IMG/VR virus record: IMGVR_UViG_3300009176_000062
Location: 1-31,432 of that record
Length of the DNA stretch: 31,432 nt
Reading direction: 5' to 3' (one strand)
From: a virus
Shown: piece after piece, positions 8,663-17,714 of the stretch
How positions within the stretch are numbered: the first letter of the stretch is position 1
How the letters are laid out: every line of letters begins with the position of its first letter
Program-made: the position numbers and the translations under genes
The notes under the pieces: model-generated
Told to the model about the DNA's origin: nothing
Databases searched by the model: none
What the model saw: the letters and a program-made list of their open reading frames with translations, nothing else

Positions 8663-11600
8663 GATCCCGATCTCTTGTTAACAGAGTTCCGCCAATGCCA
8701 AATCGCTTCAGGTGGAATGTCATCAACTGTCGCAGCTGGCCTACTCGGGTTCCGCTCGTTCCACTGATTAACAACTTGATTAGACTCTTGAACCGACAGC
8801 GGTGTTTTGAAGAATGGCCTTGATGGAACTTCTCTCTTACCACCGTACCAAGTTTTTTCAGGTGGTTGATCTATCTTCCTAATCAAACTATTCACCATCA
8901 AGTTAATATCCTCCTGCTTCGGCCCTCCTTTTCCTGGGTTCGACTCTTGCCAATAACGCAGTTGGCCAGTAAACTTGGCTCTGAACTCTTTATAATCAGG
9001 CCCTTCAACATCTTTCCCCTTTTCATTCTTCTCGAAGAGTCCGGCTCGTTTAAGCTGCCACTCAACATCAGGACTTGAGAGGATTTTATCAACTCGTTGA
9101 GCCTCCATCGTACTCGCTCCACCTCCCTTCAGCACATCTTCCCTAAGCTTCATCACCCTCGCCCTCAGCTGTGGATGAATCTTGCTCATATCAATGTTCT
9201 CGAGCATCGAGGGATCGTGTGGAGCGTTCGCAACGAGATTGTCCCAATTATCAAGCTGTTCTGAAGAAACAGGCCCCCACGCTTCAGTTGCATTCTTCTG
9301 AATGTGCGCCCGCATTGTAGCCTGTTCCGGTCCAGACAAGCGTTGGAACTTTTCGAGCTTTTTTGGATCGTCCGTTATCGCTGAGAAGTCTTTAATCCCC
9401 TCTTCTTTCCCATCTCCATAAACAAGCCGTCCCATCTCATCTTTCGCGTTCTTATCCAGCTCATTTTCAGTCCGCTTCATCGTCGCAAACTGAGATCGGG
9501 CTTGTGCAGCGATGTTCTCTCCATAAGAATCGTCGTGACCGAGTGCCCTTGCCTCATCTTTCATGTTCTTGATCCGAGCTTCGAGATCGGCGTCGGTCGA
9601 CTTAGCTGTAAGTGGCCCATCCAACTGTGGAGTGCGTGGGGCGTTGACTGTTGCTTGTGCAAAGCGTGTTCCAGCTGTCGCTTCAGGTGGTGGAGCGTCA
9701 CTCATCGTCGCTCCGCTGTGATAAGCGGCCAAACGAACAGGTCCAGACCCGTCTATCCGATCACTTCCACCGCCACGAGCAATCGAAGGCGTTATTCCGG
9801 CCTCTTTAAGTCCTTCTTCAACTGCTGCTAACTCTTTTGCAGTCGATTGCCTCGAATAAACACCAAGTCCTTGTCCAATCTCCCCCGAAGCTCCAGTGAT
9901 CCCCACATGGACCTTCAAATTATCACTCATATAACCAGTGCCGGTCCCTCCAGCGCCTCTCTTCGCCGCCTCTTTCAGAAATGCCAGTCGCCGCGGATCA
10001 TTTCGATCAGTTATATTCCGCCCATTCTCATCTAATATGTCCACATCAGCTGCTCTTCCATCATCATGTCTGTGCGAACCAGTCCAACCACCAGGCTGAT
10101 CTTTTCTTGATGGGTTACGGTCAGATGTTTGACCTCCAGATGTTACACGAATGAACACTCCTGACGCCGCCGCAGCATCTTCAAGCGCACTATTCAACTT
10201 AGGATGAAGATCCAAGCCTCTTATCCGTCCCTTTTGAGCAAGAATGAGTCTTGATCCTTCCTTAGGCTTGACAGTTAAATCTCCTGTCTGTTGTGCCTTC
10301 GAGTAAGCTATCACTGAACGGTCTTTAAGTGGGATTGGCTTGTCAGATTCCTCTTCAAAATCAACAGGATCTTCATGGTGAATGTCCTCTCCAACCTTAA
10401 CAGGTCGAGCATCATTCGCCACACCTTGATAACCAGTGATCCCAACCGCTTTCGCCCCATTCCAAGGCTTCCAGCCAAGCTCAATCACCTTATTCAGTGC
10501 ATAATCAACTGTCGCTTGCCAGTTCTTCGGATCACTCGGATCAAGCCCTGTCTCTTTTTGGAACTCATTACCTAGCCCACCTCCGGTATACAGCTGAAAC
10601 GGCCCCCAAGAGTTCTCACCAGGAATTGAGGACTTATAACCAGCTGAACCCTCGCTGTGATAAACCCGCAACGCTGTTCCAGGATCAATTCCTCTCGCTC
10701 TCGCCGCATTCACGACATAGTGCTCAACCTCCGCGCTCCCTGCTGTATAACCAGGGATCGCGTGGTTTGGAGTCCCTGTCGGCCCAACAGCATACGTCCG
10801 CCTTGCCGCACTTATCTCCGTCTCTTCAGGCGGGTACTCACGCTCCGTAACCTTGTGTCGATCAGGCGCTACAGGTGGCTTAGCTCCTGGTTTCGTCTCA
10901 GGCTTCGTCTCCGGCTTTGTCTCTGCTCCAGGTCCATACTTTTGTTCTTGACGCTTGTGAAGCGCCTCTGCATAAGCATTCGCATTCTCTGGGGTATCAA
11001 ACTTGCCTAGATGCTCTCCAGTTTTTTTGAAGTGTTTAACAGCCTCCTCTTGTGAAACCTCTTTCCCGTTAATAATAGTCGGAAGCAAAACCTCTTTCCC
11101 GTCAATGTTAGTTGAGAAAGATTTTTCAGTGCTGAACGAGCCATCAGCGTTCTTCAGCACTTTCCGCTTATCAATATCAATGTTCCCCTTCTCAGCCAAG
11201 CCAGCCGGTTTCTTCAGCGGCTCCTCTAAATCAGCTGCCGCGACTTTCTTCTCCTCTTTGGGAGCTTCCGTCTTCGGTCCTGTCGCTGGAAGCGGGACAC
11301 GAAGCTTAAGCGGCCCTGTCGGATCAGGCGGCCTCGGAGGAATCGGCCTCCGCTCCTCTAATTTTGGCTTTGTACCATTGATTAAGTCAGATCCTTTACT
11401 GGCAGTATCCTTCCCCGCAAAGCCCTTCGAGATCGCGTCTTCCGCTGCTTTGAAAGCGCCTGGATGTAGCTTCAGCACTTCTTGATTTTGGTCAAAATAC
11501 TTCTGTGCCACATCTGGATAGTGCTTCGCTACGTTTCCAATGAAGGCCGAGGCAGTCTGTGCTCGTCGATCATTCGCAAAGACTTCAGTCTGCTCAGGAG

Positions 11601-12210
11601 ACCATCCACCCCGTCTCGCCTTTTCCGCTGACTCTCCATCAATGACCGCGAAAGCGTTAGTCAAATCATCTGGGTTCATCGAGGTCGCCGCCTTACTCGA
11701 GGCCGCATCTATTCGAGCGTCACTCACCTTATCTCCATACTTAAGAATCTCCCCTTCCTTATGCTTCCACGAAGCACCAAACGAGCTGCGGATATGACTT
11801 TCAGCACTTGCGCCAACCATTCGCTCAATGCGCTTATTCCCGCCCGCTGCCTTCAGTGCATTCGCCTTGATCTCCTCTCTTCTCTTCTCGTTATCATCCC
11901 AGCCATTAACAGCATCTTCCCCGCCCTTCAGCCGATACTCAGTATCTAACTTAGTAAACTCCTTATACATATTAGTGTCGATCTCACGAGCCTTCGTTTG
12001 TTCCAGCTCATGTTTATTCTTCTCTTCAATCGCCCCGAAGGTCGCTCCAAGCTGCTCAAGCGTCCCACCAAAGTTCTTGAGCGCGGCCCCGACTTGGGAG
12101 CCAAACTGTTCATCACTTACCTTAATGTTTTGCCATGCTGTTGGAGGCGCGTTCGACTCAACAGTCGGCACCCCCGTATAAGGTACATTCAATAAAGATG
12201 CTCTTGGCAT
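8650..12210 (-). CDS. Ejection protein with lytic transglycosylase-like and M15-peptidase-like domains
   Basis: 1186 residues. A helical N-terminal third leads into a Pro-rich linker (about 281-330), then a module common in phage virion proteins (about 353-425: STNIDGKEVLLPTIING, TGEHLG, ALHKRQEQKY), then a KPET repeat (432-445). Residues about 493-600 look like a lysozyme/SLT fold: candidate catalytic Glu520 in YHSEGSAGY, then SWGPFQLY. Residues about 667-775 look like an M15/VanY-type zinc peptidase: HxxGxAxD at 715-722 (His715, Asp722) and a third ligand, His768, in KVHVG. The C-terminal 400 residues are charged and helical. The likely role is to cut both glycan and peptide bonds locally during DNA ejection. 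Domain calls rest on motifs; activity is inferred. Gene position matches T7 gp15. Confidence 0.83.
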   Translation of the reverse strand: MPRASLLNVPYTGVPTVESNAPPTAWQNIKVSDEQFGSQVGAALKNFGGTLEQLGATFGAIEEKNKHELEQTKAREIDTNMYKEFTKLDTEYRLKGGEDAVNGWDDNEKRREEIKANALKAAGGNKRIERMVGASAESHIRSSFGASWKHKEGEILKYGDKVSDARIDAASSKAATSMNPDDLTNAFAVIDGESAEKARRGGWSPEQTEVFANDRRAQTASAFIGNVAKHYPDVAQKYFDQNQEVLKLHPGAFKAAEDAISKGFAGKDTASKGSDLINGTKPKLEERRPIPPRPPDPTGPLKLRVPLPATGPKTEAPKEEKKVAAADLEEPLKKPAGLAEKGNIDIDKRKVLKNADGSFSTEKSFSTNIDGKEVLLPTIINGKEVSQEEAVKHFKKTGEHLGKFDTPENANAYAEALHKRQEQKYGPGAETKPETKPETKPGAKPPVAPDRHKVTEREYPPEETEISAARRTYAVGPTGTPNHAIPGYTAGSAEVEHYVVNAARARGIDPGTALRVYHSEGSAGYKSSIPGENSWGPFQLYTGGGLGNEFQKETGLDPSDPKNWQATVDYALNKVIELGWKPWNGAKAVGITGYQGVANDARPVKVGEDIHHEDPVDFEEESDKPIPLKDRSVIAYSKAQQTGDLTVKPKEGSRLILAQKGRIRGLDLHPKLNSALEDAAAASGVFIRVTSGGQTSDRNPSRKDQPGGWTGSHRHDDGRAADVDILDENGRNITDRNDPRRLAFLKEAAKRGAGGTGTGYMSDNLKVHVGITGASGEIGQGLGVYSRQSTAKELAAVEEGLKEAGITPSIARGGGSDRIDGSGPVRLAAYHSGATMSDAPPPEATAGTRFAQATVNAPRTPQLDGPLTAKSTDADLEARIKNMKDEARALGHDDSYGENIAAQARSQFATMKRTENELDKNAKDEMGRLVYGDGKEEGIKDFSAITDDPKKLEKFQRLSGPEQATMRAHIQKNATEAWGPVSSEQLDNWDNLVANAPHDPSMLENIDMSKIHPQLRARVMKLREDVLKGGGASTMEAQRVDKILSSPDVEWQLKRAGLFEKNEKGKDVEGPDYKEFRAKFTGQLRYWQESNPGKGGPKQEDINLMVNSLIRKIDQPPEKTWYGGKREVPSRPFFKTPLSVQESNQVVNQWNERNPSRPAATVDDIPPEAIWHWRNSVNKRSGSWQP

Positions 12211-12219
12211 TTACGTCTC

Positions 12220-12735
12220 CTAGGAGAGCAAGCTCCCACCACCCGAGTCACTACCCCACTTCCCAGCAACCTTTCCGAAGCCACCAAGCAACGAAGAAAA
12301 AGCGTTCAGCATCCCCGCTTCTTTCGCGTGTTGGGCCTGCATTTTATAGAGTCCTGATTGGGCTTTTTGGTTCGTCGCTTCAACATCAAAGCCCCACGCC
12401 TTTCTTTCAGCGTTCGATTGTACAGTAAGAGCATCCAATCGCGCCAGTTCATTTTGACTCGCTATCACTTCTCTCGAGGACCCACTTTCAATATCAACTC
12501 CAGAGGCTCCCAAAACCGCCTTTTGCGTCCCAAGCGTCTGCGCTGCCTTCAAGTCTTGTTGCATCGCCTTAGTCGCACCATCTTGTCTCGACAGGTTCGC
12601 CTGTTGCAGTGCAATAATCTCGTTGTTCCGCGCGACCTGCGCTTGATAGTTCGCAGCGTCCGCTTGTGCTTGGCCTTGTTTCATAGCGCCAATGGCGCTA
12701 ACAACTCCGCCTATGATGCCAATAGCGGCTGCCAT
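12220..12735 (-). CDS. Internal virion protein, gp14-like
   Basis: 171 residues (T7 gp14 is 196). It opens with a hydrophobic segment (AAAIGIIGGVVSAIGAM) followed by a QGQAQADAANYQAQVARNNEIIALQQAN stretch and long Ala/Gln-rich amphipathic helices, the typical pattern of the podovirus core protein that forms an outer-membrane pore during ejection. The Gly/Ser-rich end (WGSDSGGGSLLS) is also common in the group. It lies between the gp13-like gene, which it overlaps by 25 bases, and the two large ejection proteins, as in T7. Confidence 0.83.
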   Translation of the reverse strand: MAAAIGIIGGVVSAIGAMKQGQAQADAANYQAQVARNNEIIALQQANLSRQDGATKAMQQDLKAAQTLGTQKAVLGASGVDIESGSSREVIASQNELARLDALTVQSNAERKAWGFDVEATNQKAQSGLYKMQAQHAKEAGMLNAFSSLLGGFGKVAGKWGSDSGGGSLLS

Positions 12736-13232
12736 CCGTCATCTCCTCTCAACCAAGTAAGCTTTTCGTTCGAAAGCGCCTCTTTCGTTAACTCATAAGT
12801 CTTAAACTTTATTCCATACATCCTCGTCACACCAGTCTGCTTAAACCCAATATACTGAAGCCACCTTTGGCTTATATCACTCCGAAGCGGGGCAATAACG
12901 CTTAGTCGATCGTACTGTCCGAGCAATTCCTCGAGAAACAAAGCACTTACTCGAACGAAGGTGACCCAATGCTTCTCAACTAGCTCCGTCGTCAGCATCC
13001 AAATGTAAGCGTGATTGCTGACAATGCTGACCATCCGCACTCCATACATCACACCCAGCTGTCCGTCTGCGTAGCCACACCAAACATCTCTCGAGCCCTC
13101 GACAGCCTGCTTGAGTCCTTGCCCCTCCATATCAGCAACGATCATAAGCTCGTTTCGTGAGAACTTCCTGAGGTTCTTGAGAATCAACTCAATGTCCTCA
13201 GGCGTCGCTTTTCTTCTCTCATAAACAGTCAT
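12711..13232 (-). CDS. gp13-like internal virion protein with GNAT-like fold
   Basis: 173 residues, starting at an ATG that overlaps the stop of the tail tube B gene. The pattern (MTVYERRKATPEDIELIL start, then a GYADGQLGVMYGV strand pair, and WLQYIGFKQTG near the end) matches the acetyltransferase-like proteins that occupy the T7 gp13 slot. In T7, gp13 is needed for assembly of the inner core and is not known as an enzyme, so catalysis should not be assumed. No clear acetyl-CoA pyrophosphate loop (Q/RxxGxG/A) is visible. The C-terminal EKLTWLRGDDGWQPLLAS tail is a likely partner-binding end. Confidence 0.75.
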   Translation of the reverse strand: MTVYERRKATPEDIELILKNLRKFSRNELMIVADMEGQGLKQAVEGSRDVWCGYADGQLGVMYGVRMVSIVSNHAYIWMLTTELVEKHWVTFVRVSALFLEELLGQYDRLSVIAPLRSDISQRWLQYIGFKQTGVTRMYGIKFKTYELTKEALSNEKLTWLRGDDGWQPLLAS

Positions 13233-15835
13233 CAGTCATCCCCAATCGTGGCCTCGGGAATAACAGCAACTATGTTCGCGGGCAATCCAGCTTTTGATCG
13301 AACGCAGATCTGCCCATCGGCCTCCCACAGTGGGTCCATGATGATCCGAAGATCACCTGAATAGAGTGAGGGTGTCTCGCCTGAGAGCACCGACGGTTTT
13401 AATTCCTTTATCTCCGTCAGCGTATTAAAAGTCATCCCCGCCGACAAGCCCCTTGAATCAGCTACTCTCACCGTCAGCGCCGGTATCTTCTTTCGTCGGC
13501 CCTGGATTGTCGGTTGGGACTCAAGTCGAAGCGTCTGGAGATCAGCTTGATAGCCAAGCCCAATAATCACACTTGATCCCGGTGCATCCAGTGTCACCTT
13601 CCCAGCAACAACCTTCTTATCCGTCTGTAGCTTCCCATCAACAACCACAGTAACTGTCATTCCTTCAAGATGGCCAAGGCCGCTGACTGAACTTACAGGA
13701 TACGAGGCTTTCCAAGTCCCGGCCGCTTGCTTAGCCATATGCCGATCACCAGACTCTTCAACGACAAAAGTGTCTGTTGGTGGGACAAGCATTGTTGTCA
13801 TTATTGAAGAAGCGTTGTAAACAGTGTGGACGCGGAACTTGCCTCCACCAGCACGAATCTCATAGCCAATCCAATTTTGGTTAAAGATCGCTCCACCAGA
13901 AGTGTATAGATAGACGTTGTTCTTGTCTGAGAGTGATGAGCTATCTAATGAATCACCTCCAAGATACATTGGGAGTGACAAGGCACAATCAAGAAACCAA
14001 GAGTCTTCAATCGCCCGTTGAAAGCGTGGTTGGAACTGCTCAATAGTCAGCATCCGTTCGCCAGTCGGCAGTACACGCTCGACCGCAGCATACACTACAT
14101 CTCTTATCCCCTCTCTAACACAGCCGACAGCCCTGTACGATCCTTGGGTGCTATGCACGGCCCAACCAGCCACTTCCTGATCCTTCAGAAAGGTTAAACT
14201 CAGCAACACTCCATCATCCCTTACAACCCAAATAACTTTATCCGGCTCCTCTGCATAGCACCAGCTTTTGATTGTGTGGTTTGAGAACAAGTGGCTCGAG
14301 AGCACAGTCACATCTGCGCCTGTGTAGATGTTTGCGAAGAAGTTGTAGCTGAGATTTCTGACAATGGAACCGTTCACTTGGATGAACAAGATCTCATAGC
14401 CAATAACTATCGGGGGAAGGTCAGCACAACCGTTAAAGGCCTGAGGTGTCGCCATCACTTGTGTCGGAGTGACTGGTGCGAACTGTTGCGTACCACTGAG
14501 TTGCCATGCGCCGCCAGAAGTGAGCATCACCAAGCCACCTGGCATTGGGATCATGTACTTGATGGCATTCATCTGCTGTGAGGCAAGGGTGAACTCAAAT
14601 GAGTCGCCGTCGTTGATTGGAGTGCTTATGTCAAAGTTGTGGTAAGCACCTGGCTTCGATCCCCACACTGTCGAGGGATCGTTTGTTGTAGCTGCAAACA
14701 AAAGGCGTTGCTGAAAGTAGGCAACAGCCCCTGGATAAGTCCCTGTCTGCGCGCCAGTCTCTGCTACTGCGGCAGCCCCTTGTCCAACCCCATAGTCAGC
14801 AAAGTTAACGGTAGGTGAGCTATAATAACCACCTCCAGCGTCAATGTTGACGCCCATAACAGCGCCGTAAGTAATCATTGGAGTAATAACAGCACCACCA
14901 CCTGTCGCATCAGTTATCCAGCACTGTGTATAGTTGTCGTAGCCGGAGCCATTCGCCGTTACAGTAACTTTAACGATTTGAAGTGGTGTAAAAGGGTCTC
15001 TGTGTTGTGGAGGTGACCTCGTGAAGTTAGGTAAGATATTCGTATCAGTATAGACTTGGGCTCGAGTGCTCCCAACAAAGCCCATCCTCATTCCATTAGT
15101 TATCTGTGCATTGGCACCTGAAGTCGCTTTGTAGACGTTGTAATAATCAGCGCCAGGAACAGTTCCCCAAGTGATATTTATCGTCACTCTGTGTGCCGAC
15201 ATATCAAGCGTATTGTCCATTCGGGCGATCGGACTTAGCAATCCTTCAGTACCATCCTTTCCAACAGCTGTTATCGCATATCCATAGTTAACATAAGCGG
15301 CCGCAGCCGGATCAATGTATCCAGTCGCCGACGCTGAAAGTCCGCAGCCACCCGACACACCAACCTCAGAACCAATATTAAAACCTCGACCACGCCAATC
15401 AGTGTGACCATAACGGACTATCTCTATTATCTGATAGTTTGGATGCACAATAGTCAGCGTGTCACCGCTTTGAGTCCACTTCAGCTTTGGCAGATCATAC
15501 CAGTTCCAATATCCAGTAATCTGGTAAATGTTGTTACCTCCATCAACAACATAACCGCCTCGTGTTATAAAGCGGATGTAACCATGACCCACCTCAAGCA
15601 AATAAGTCTGATCATTGTTGAAGACGAAAGGGATGAAGATAACGTCTAAATTCCAGTAAGGTGCCCTTCCTACAAATCTTGTTCCTCCCCGCTTACTCGC
15701 ACCCCCTCTAAAATCAACGAGGAAGTTGTGCATCTTAGCTGCGCCGATCTTATACTTGTTAAGATCGACTCGACCAAACATAAGCGGAGAAAGTTCACCC
15801 GCCGAAAATGACGACTGGATGACAGGAGCTGCCAT
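13232..15835 (-). CDS. Tail tubular protein B / nozzle protein, gp12-like
   Basis: 867 residues (T7 gp12 is 794). The N-terminus IQSSFSAGELSPLMFGRVDL, followed by a GGASKRGGTRFVG segment, is the hallmark of podovirus tail nozzle proteins (SAGE-L-SP, then a GG--RRPGT-F motif). The rest is beta-rich and Gly/Tyr-rich, with repeated fibronectin-like strands at about 175-290 (VNYGYAITAVGKDGTEG, then YYNVYKATSG), as expected for a nozzle with insertion domains. It follows the gp11-like gene with a TAATG stop-start overlap, so the two tube proteins are probably made in a coupled manner. Confidence 0.9.
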   Translation of the reverse strand: MAAPVIQSSFSAGELSPLMFGRVDLNKYKIGAAKMHNFLVDFRGGASKRGGTRFVGRAPYWNLDVIFIPFVFNNDQTYLLEVGHGYIRFITRGGYVVDGGNNIYQITGYWNWYDLPKLKWTQSGDTLTIVHPNYQIIEIVRYGHTDWRGRGFNIGSEVGVSGGCGLSASATGYIDPAAAAYVNYGYAITAVGKDGTEGLLSPIARMDNTLDMSAHRVTINITWGTVPGADYYNVYKATSGANAQITNGMRMGFVGSTRAQVYTDTNILPNFTRSPPQHRDPFTPLQIVKVTVTANGSGYDNYTQCWITDATGGGAVITPMITYGAVMGVNIDAGGGYYSSPTVNFADYGVGQGAAAVAETGAQTGTYPGAVAYFQQRLLFAATTNDPSTVWGSKPGAYHNFDISTPINDGDSFEFTLASQQMNAIKYMIPMPGGLVMLTSGGAWQLSGTQQFAPVTPTQVMATPQAFNGCADLPPIVIGYEILFIQVNGSIVRNLSYNFFANIYTGADVTVLSSHLFSNHTIKSWCYAEEPDKVIWVVRDDGVLLSLTFLKDQEVAGWAVHSTQGSYRAVGCVREGIRDVVYAAVERVLPTGERMLTIEQFQPRFQRAIEDSWFLDCALSLPMYLGGDSLDSSSLSDKNNVYLYTSGGAIFNQNWIGYEIRAGGGKFRVHTVYNASSIMTTMLVPPTDTFVVEESGDRHMAKQAAGTWKASYPVSSVSGLGHLEGMTVTVVVDGKLQTDKKVVAGKVTLDAPGSSVIIGLGYQADLQTLRLESQPTIQGRRKKIPALTVRVADSRGLSAGMTFNTLTEIKELKPSVLSGETPSLYSGDLRIIMDPLWEADGQICVRSKAGLPANIVAVIPEATIGDD

Positions 15836-16635
15836 TAGATAGAGCCTCCAAAGAGTGGACCGTACTCAGGTATCCAGGGACCAGTACCCATCGAGGGTCC
15901 AACCCCTCTCACCGCCAACCAATCAGGTACATGATCCATCACATTCAAGCCTTCATTCGCGTTCTTCACTCTCGCATCCAAGATATGCGTATTCGCAAGC
16001 TTCGTCAGCGCGTCGAGCATCTTCAGATCGCCCGTCAACGAAGTGACCGTCATTGCGGCGAGGGCTTGAACAAAGGCTCGACTGAACGACTCGTCAAAAA
16101 GCGCTGTGTCAGTGATGTCCTTCGTGTAACACATAACAGCTTGTGATACGTTTGTGAGCACTACATTCTTTGGAGCAGGGTTCAACGGAATTGTGCTTGA
16201 TGCAATCTCGAACTTTGGCATTGGCCCTTGTGAGGACGTATCGGCGAATAGCTTTGGGTCTGCTCCAGTAAATGGAACAGCTGGCTGACTATTAGCCAGA
16301 TTTGGTAAGACGTAACGGACGAGCAAAACGTCTGCTGGAATGCCGTAAGCATAAAGCCAAGGAGGGGGTGGTTCATAAGTTGAGTTCCATCCATTCACTG
16401 GTGAGCCAAGCGCCGGATCAGCCTCAGGCGTTCCAAAGCGCGCTCGAATAAGAGGGAACCTTGCATAGGCGCGAGCAAAGCCCCAATGCGCTGCACGAAG
16501 CAACTGTTTCCGTGTTGGCTCGAAGCTAAGTAAGCACGCTCGTGCTTCGTTACTCTCCTCTGAAATAGTGGAGATGCTCGAACGGGTGCCGACCACTGCA
16601 AGCGCTTGATTACAGAGTGATGTAACGTCCGCCAT
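15835..16635 (-). CDS. Tail tubular protein A / head-tail adaptor, gp11-like
   Basis: 266 residues (T7 gp11 is 196). The N-terminus, LCNQALAVVGTRSSISTISEESNEARAC followed by an RKQLLRAAHWGFARAYARF helix, is the standard start of the adaptor ring that joins the portal to the nozzle. The extra length lies in the middle, around the Pro-rich segment near residues 75-100 (STYEPPPPWLYAYGIPADVL). GAGGTGATAG upstream of the ATG supplies the ribosome site, just after a strong hairpin at 16655-16677. Confidence 0.88.
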   Translation of the reverse strand: MADVTSLCNQALAVVGTRSSISTISEESNEARACLLSFEPTRKQLLRAAHWGFARAYARFPLIRARFGTPEADPALGSPVNGWNSTYEPPPPWLYAYGIPADVLLVRYVLPNLANSQPAVPFTGADPKLFADTSSQGPMPKFEIASSTIPLNPAPKNVVLTNVSQAVMCYTKDITDTALFDESFSRAFVQALAAMTVTSLTGDLKMLDALTKLANTHILDARVKNANEGLNVMDHVPDWLAVRGVGPSMGTGPWIPEYGPLFGGSI

Positions 16636-16654
16636 CTATCACCTCATGGAAGTT

Positions 16655-16677
16655 GTGGGGGAGAACGCCTCCCCCAC
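16655..16677 (-). terminator. Strong intergenic hairpin before tail tube A
   Basis: A perfect 9-bp stem, GTGGGGGAG and CTCCCCCAC, around a 5-base loop. It lies between the 56-residue basic protein gene and the tail tube A gene. In the direction of transcription (minus) no T run follows; the next bases are AACTTCC and the ribosome site. It is better seen as an mRNA-stability or partial-termination hairpin than a complete terminator. Confidence 0.45.
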
Positions 16678-16682
16678 TTTAC

Positions 16683-16853
16683 TTAGAAGCCGCCACCATA
16701 CATAGCGTTTGCTGGCGGAGGGCGCTTGCCCTTTTTCTTCTTCATCTTCCCTTTCACAGCAACAACCTTGCCTTTCGGAGCTGGTGGCATCTGCATTGGC
16801 TTAGCCGCCGCTCCTGTGACAACCCGCTGTGACGTGCCACTCTTCAGAGGCAT
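16683..16853 (-). CDS. Small basic protein, 56 residues, function unknown
   Basis: Begins MPLKSGTSQRVVTGAAA, contains a lysine cluster (KGKMKKKKGKRPPP), and ends NAMYGGGF before TAA. The ATG lies one base after the stop of the upstream 105-residue gene, so it fills most of the gap before the tail tube A gene. Short basic proteins starting MPLKxG are common beside podovirus head-tail genes. The lysine cluster suggests nucleic-acid or capsid contact. The function is not known; the tight packing is the main reason to call it a gene. Confidence 0.7.
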   Translation of the reverse strand: MPLKSGTSQRVVTGAAAKPMQMPPAPKGKVVAVKGKMKKKKGKRPPPANAMYGGGF

Positions 16854-16854
16854 G

Positions 16855-17172
16855 TTACTTCACCCTTGCTGGCTCAACCTTCGCCTGAGTGCCTACTCCG
16901 GCTCCAGCTTGAGCTTTCGCCATCGCGAGCAGTGCCGTCTGCACCTCAGGCTCGAGGAACAGCAGACCAAGCGGGGAGGCGGTGTTCAGTGGCTTCGTCA
17001 AATTCTCCACCACTTTCTTTACCGCCGCCTTCCCTTCATCATCGAGCCCCTCCATCTCTGGAGTGACCCCACCTTCAGGGATCGGAAACGAAGTTTCGTC
17101 TCCAACAATCGTCCCCTCATCGAGGAGGCGGTCGTTCATGTAGTGCTTCGCAAGAAGCCGATACTTAGGCAT
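16855..17172 (-). CDS. Conserved-type small structural-region protein, function unknown
   Basis: 105 residues. Starts MPKYRLLAKHYMNDRLLDEGTIVGD, an SH3-like beta-strand pattern seen in small phage proteins near capsid genes. The middle is an acidic helix (GLDDEGKAAVKKVVENL), and the C-terminus is Ala-, Gly- and Lys-rich. AAGGA lies 9 bases before the ATG. Its position between the Bbp16-like cement protein and the adaptor suggests a head-completion or minor capsid role. This is inference only. Confidence 0.68.
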   Translation of the reverse strand: MPKYRLLAKHYMNDRLLDEGTIVGDETSFPIPEGGVTPEMEGLDDEGKAAVKKVVENLTKPLNTASPLGLLFLEPEVQTALLAMAKAQAGAGVGTQAKVEPARVK

Positions 17173-17205
17173 CTGCGTTCGTCCTTTCTGGCTGGTGCTC
17201 AGCCC

Positions 17206-17646
17206 TTAGTTTGTGACCACGATACCAGGCCGGTACGCAATGTTCTGCTGACGATCGAGAATGATGCCAGCGGTGAGCTTCCCCGCGGTCATCGGGCCAG
17301 TACCAACGAGGTAGTTGAGCCGAAGATAACGGGGGAGAGGATCGTTCGGGTTCGGGCTTGGCACATCAATCTGGAACGGGTTTTTGCCCGCCTGAAGCTG
17401 TGCCAGTGTCAACACGGCCGACTCAGCGTAGGTCGTGAAGGTAGAGTTATCGGCCGAACCCTGGAACTGTACCTGAAGCGTACCAGCACCAGTCGCGGTG
17501 AAGTTCTCAGTCGGTTGCACGAGGACTTCCAGCGGGTAGCCGGGTCCCATGTCTCTCGCGTTCAGAAGGTCGAGCACGTTGGCGCTAACGCCAGATGCTG
17601 TGATTGCGCTGTTGTTGTCAAACAGCAGAAGTCCGTCCAAGATCAT
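17206..17646 (-). CDS. Bbp16-like capsid decoration/cement protein
   Basis: 146 residues, directly after the major capsid gene. The pattern matches the Bbp16 family of BPP-1: an early hydrophobic LDGLLLFD segment, LNARDMGPGYPLEVLV, a GSADNSTF turn, then PRYLRLNYLVGTGPMTAGKLTAGIIL near the end. In BPP-1 this protein decorates and stabilises the capsid shell. GGAG lies 8 bases before the ATG. Copy B of the 31-bp element sits in the 68-base gap between this gene and the capsid gene. Confidence 0.78.
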   Translation of the reverse strand: MILDGLLLFDNNSAITASGVSANVLDLLNARDMGPGYPLEVLVQPTENFTATGAGTLQVQFQGSADNSTFTTYAESAVLTLAQLQAGKNPFQIDVPSPNPNDPLPRYLRLNYLVGTGPMTAGKLTAGIILDRQQNIAYRPGIVVTN

Positions 17647-17679
17647 CTTTCGTCTCCATTCGGGTCAAGTGTTAGGTGT

Positions 17680-17710
17680 GGTTAGATAAACCGTTTATCC
17701 AACCATACCA
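17680..17710 (+). repeat. 31-bp dyad element, copy B
   Basis: Plus-strand orientation, so opposite to local transcription. It begins 5 bases after the stop codon of the major capsid gene. The same 31-base pattern as copies A and C, with GGTTAGATAAA and TTTATCCAACC arms around CCG, then ATACCA. T7-like phages often have a terminator after the capsid gene, but no T run follows here on the minus strand. Confidence 0.8.
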
Positions 17711-17714
17711 GCTA

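Noticed and set aside
12711-13232. The gp13-like protein as an active acetyltransferase
   Set aside because: Fold resemblance only; the acetyl-CoA loop motif is not visible and the position is that of a structural core protein.
16655-16677. GTGGGGGAG hairpin as a full intrinsic terminator
   Set aside because: No T run follows on the transcribed (minus) strand and the tail tube A ribosome site comes right after; kept only as a hairpin of uncertain role.
16726-17685. A 319-codon plus-strand open frame, and another of 226 codons at 17676-18356
   Set aside because: Both run antisense across well-supported head genes and have Arg/His-rich sequence typical of the complement of GC-biased codons.
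17680-17710. 31-bp element copy B as a capsid-gene terminator
   Set aside because: It can fold, but lacks a T run, and copy C is not next to a stop codon; a plain terminator does not explain the conserved CCATACCA flank.
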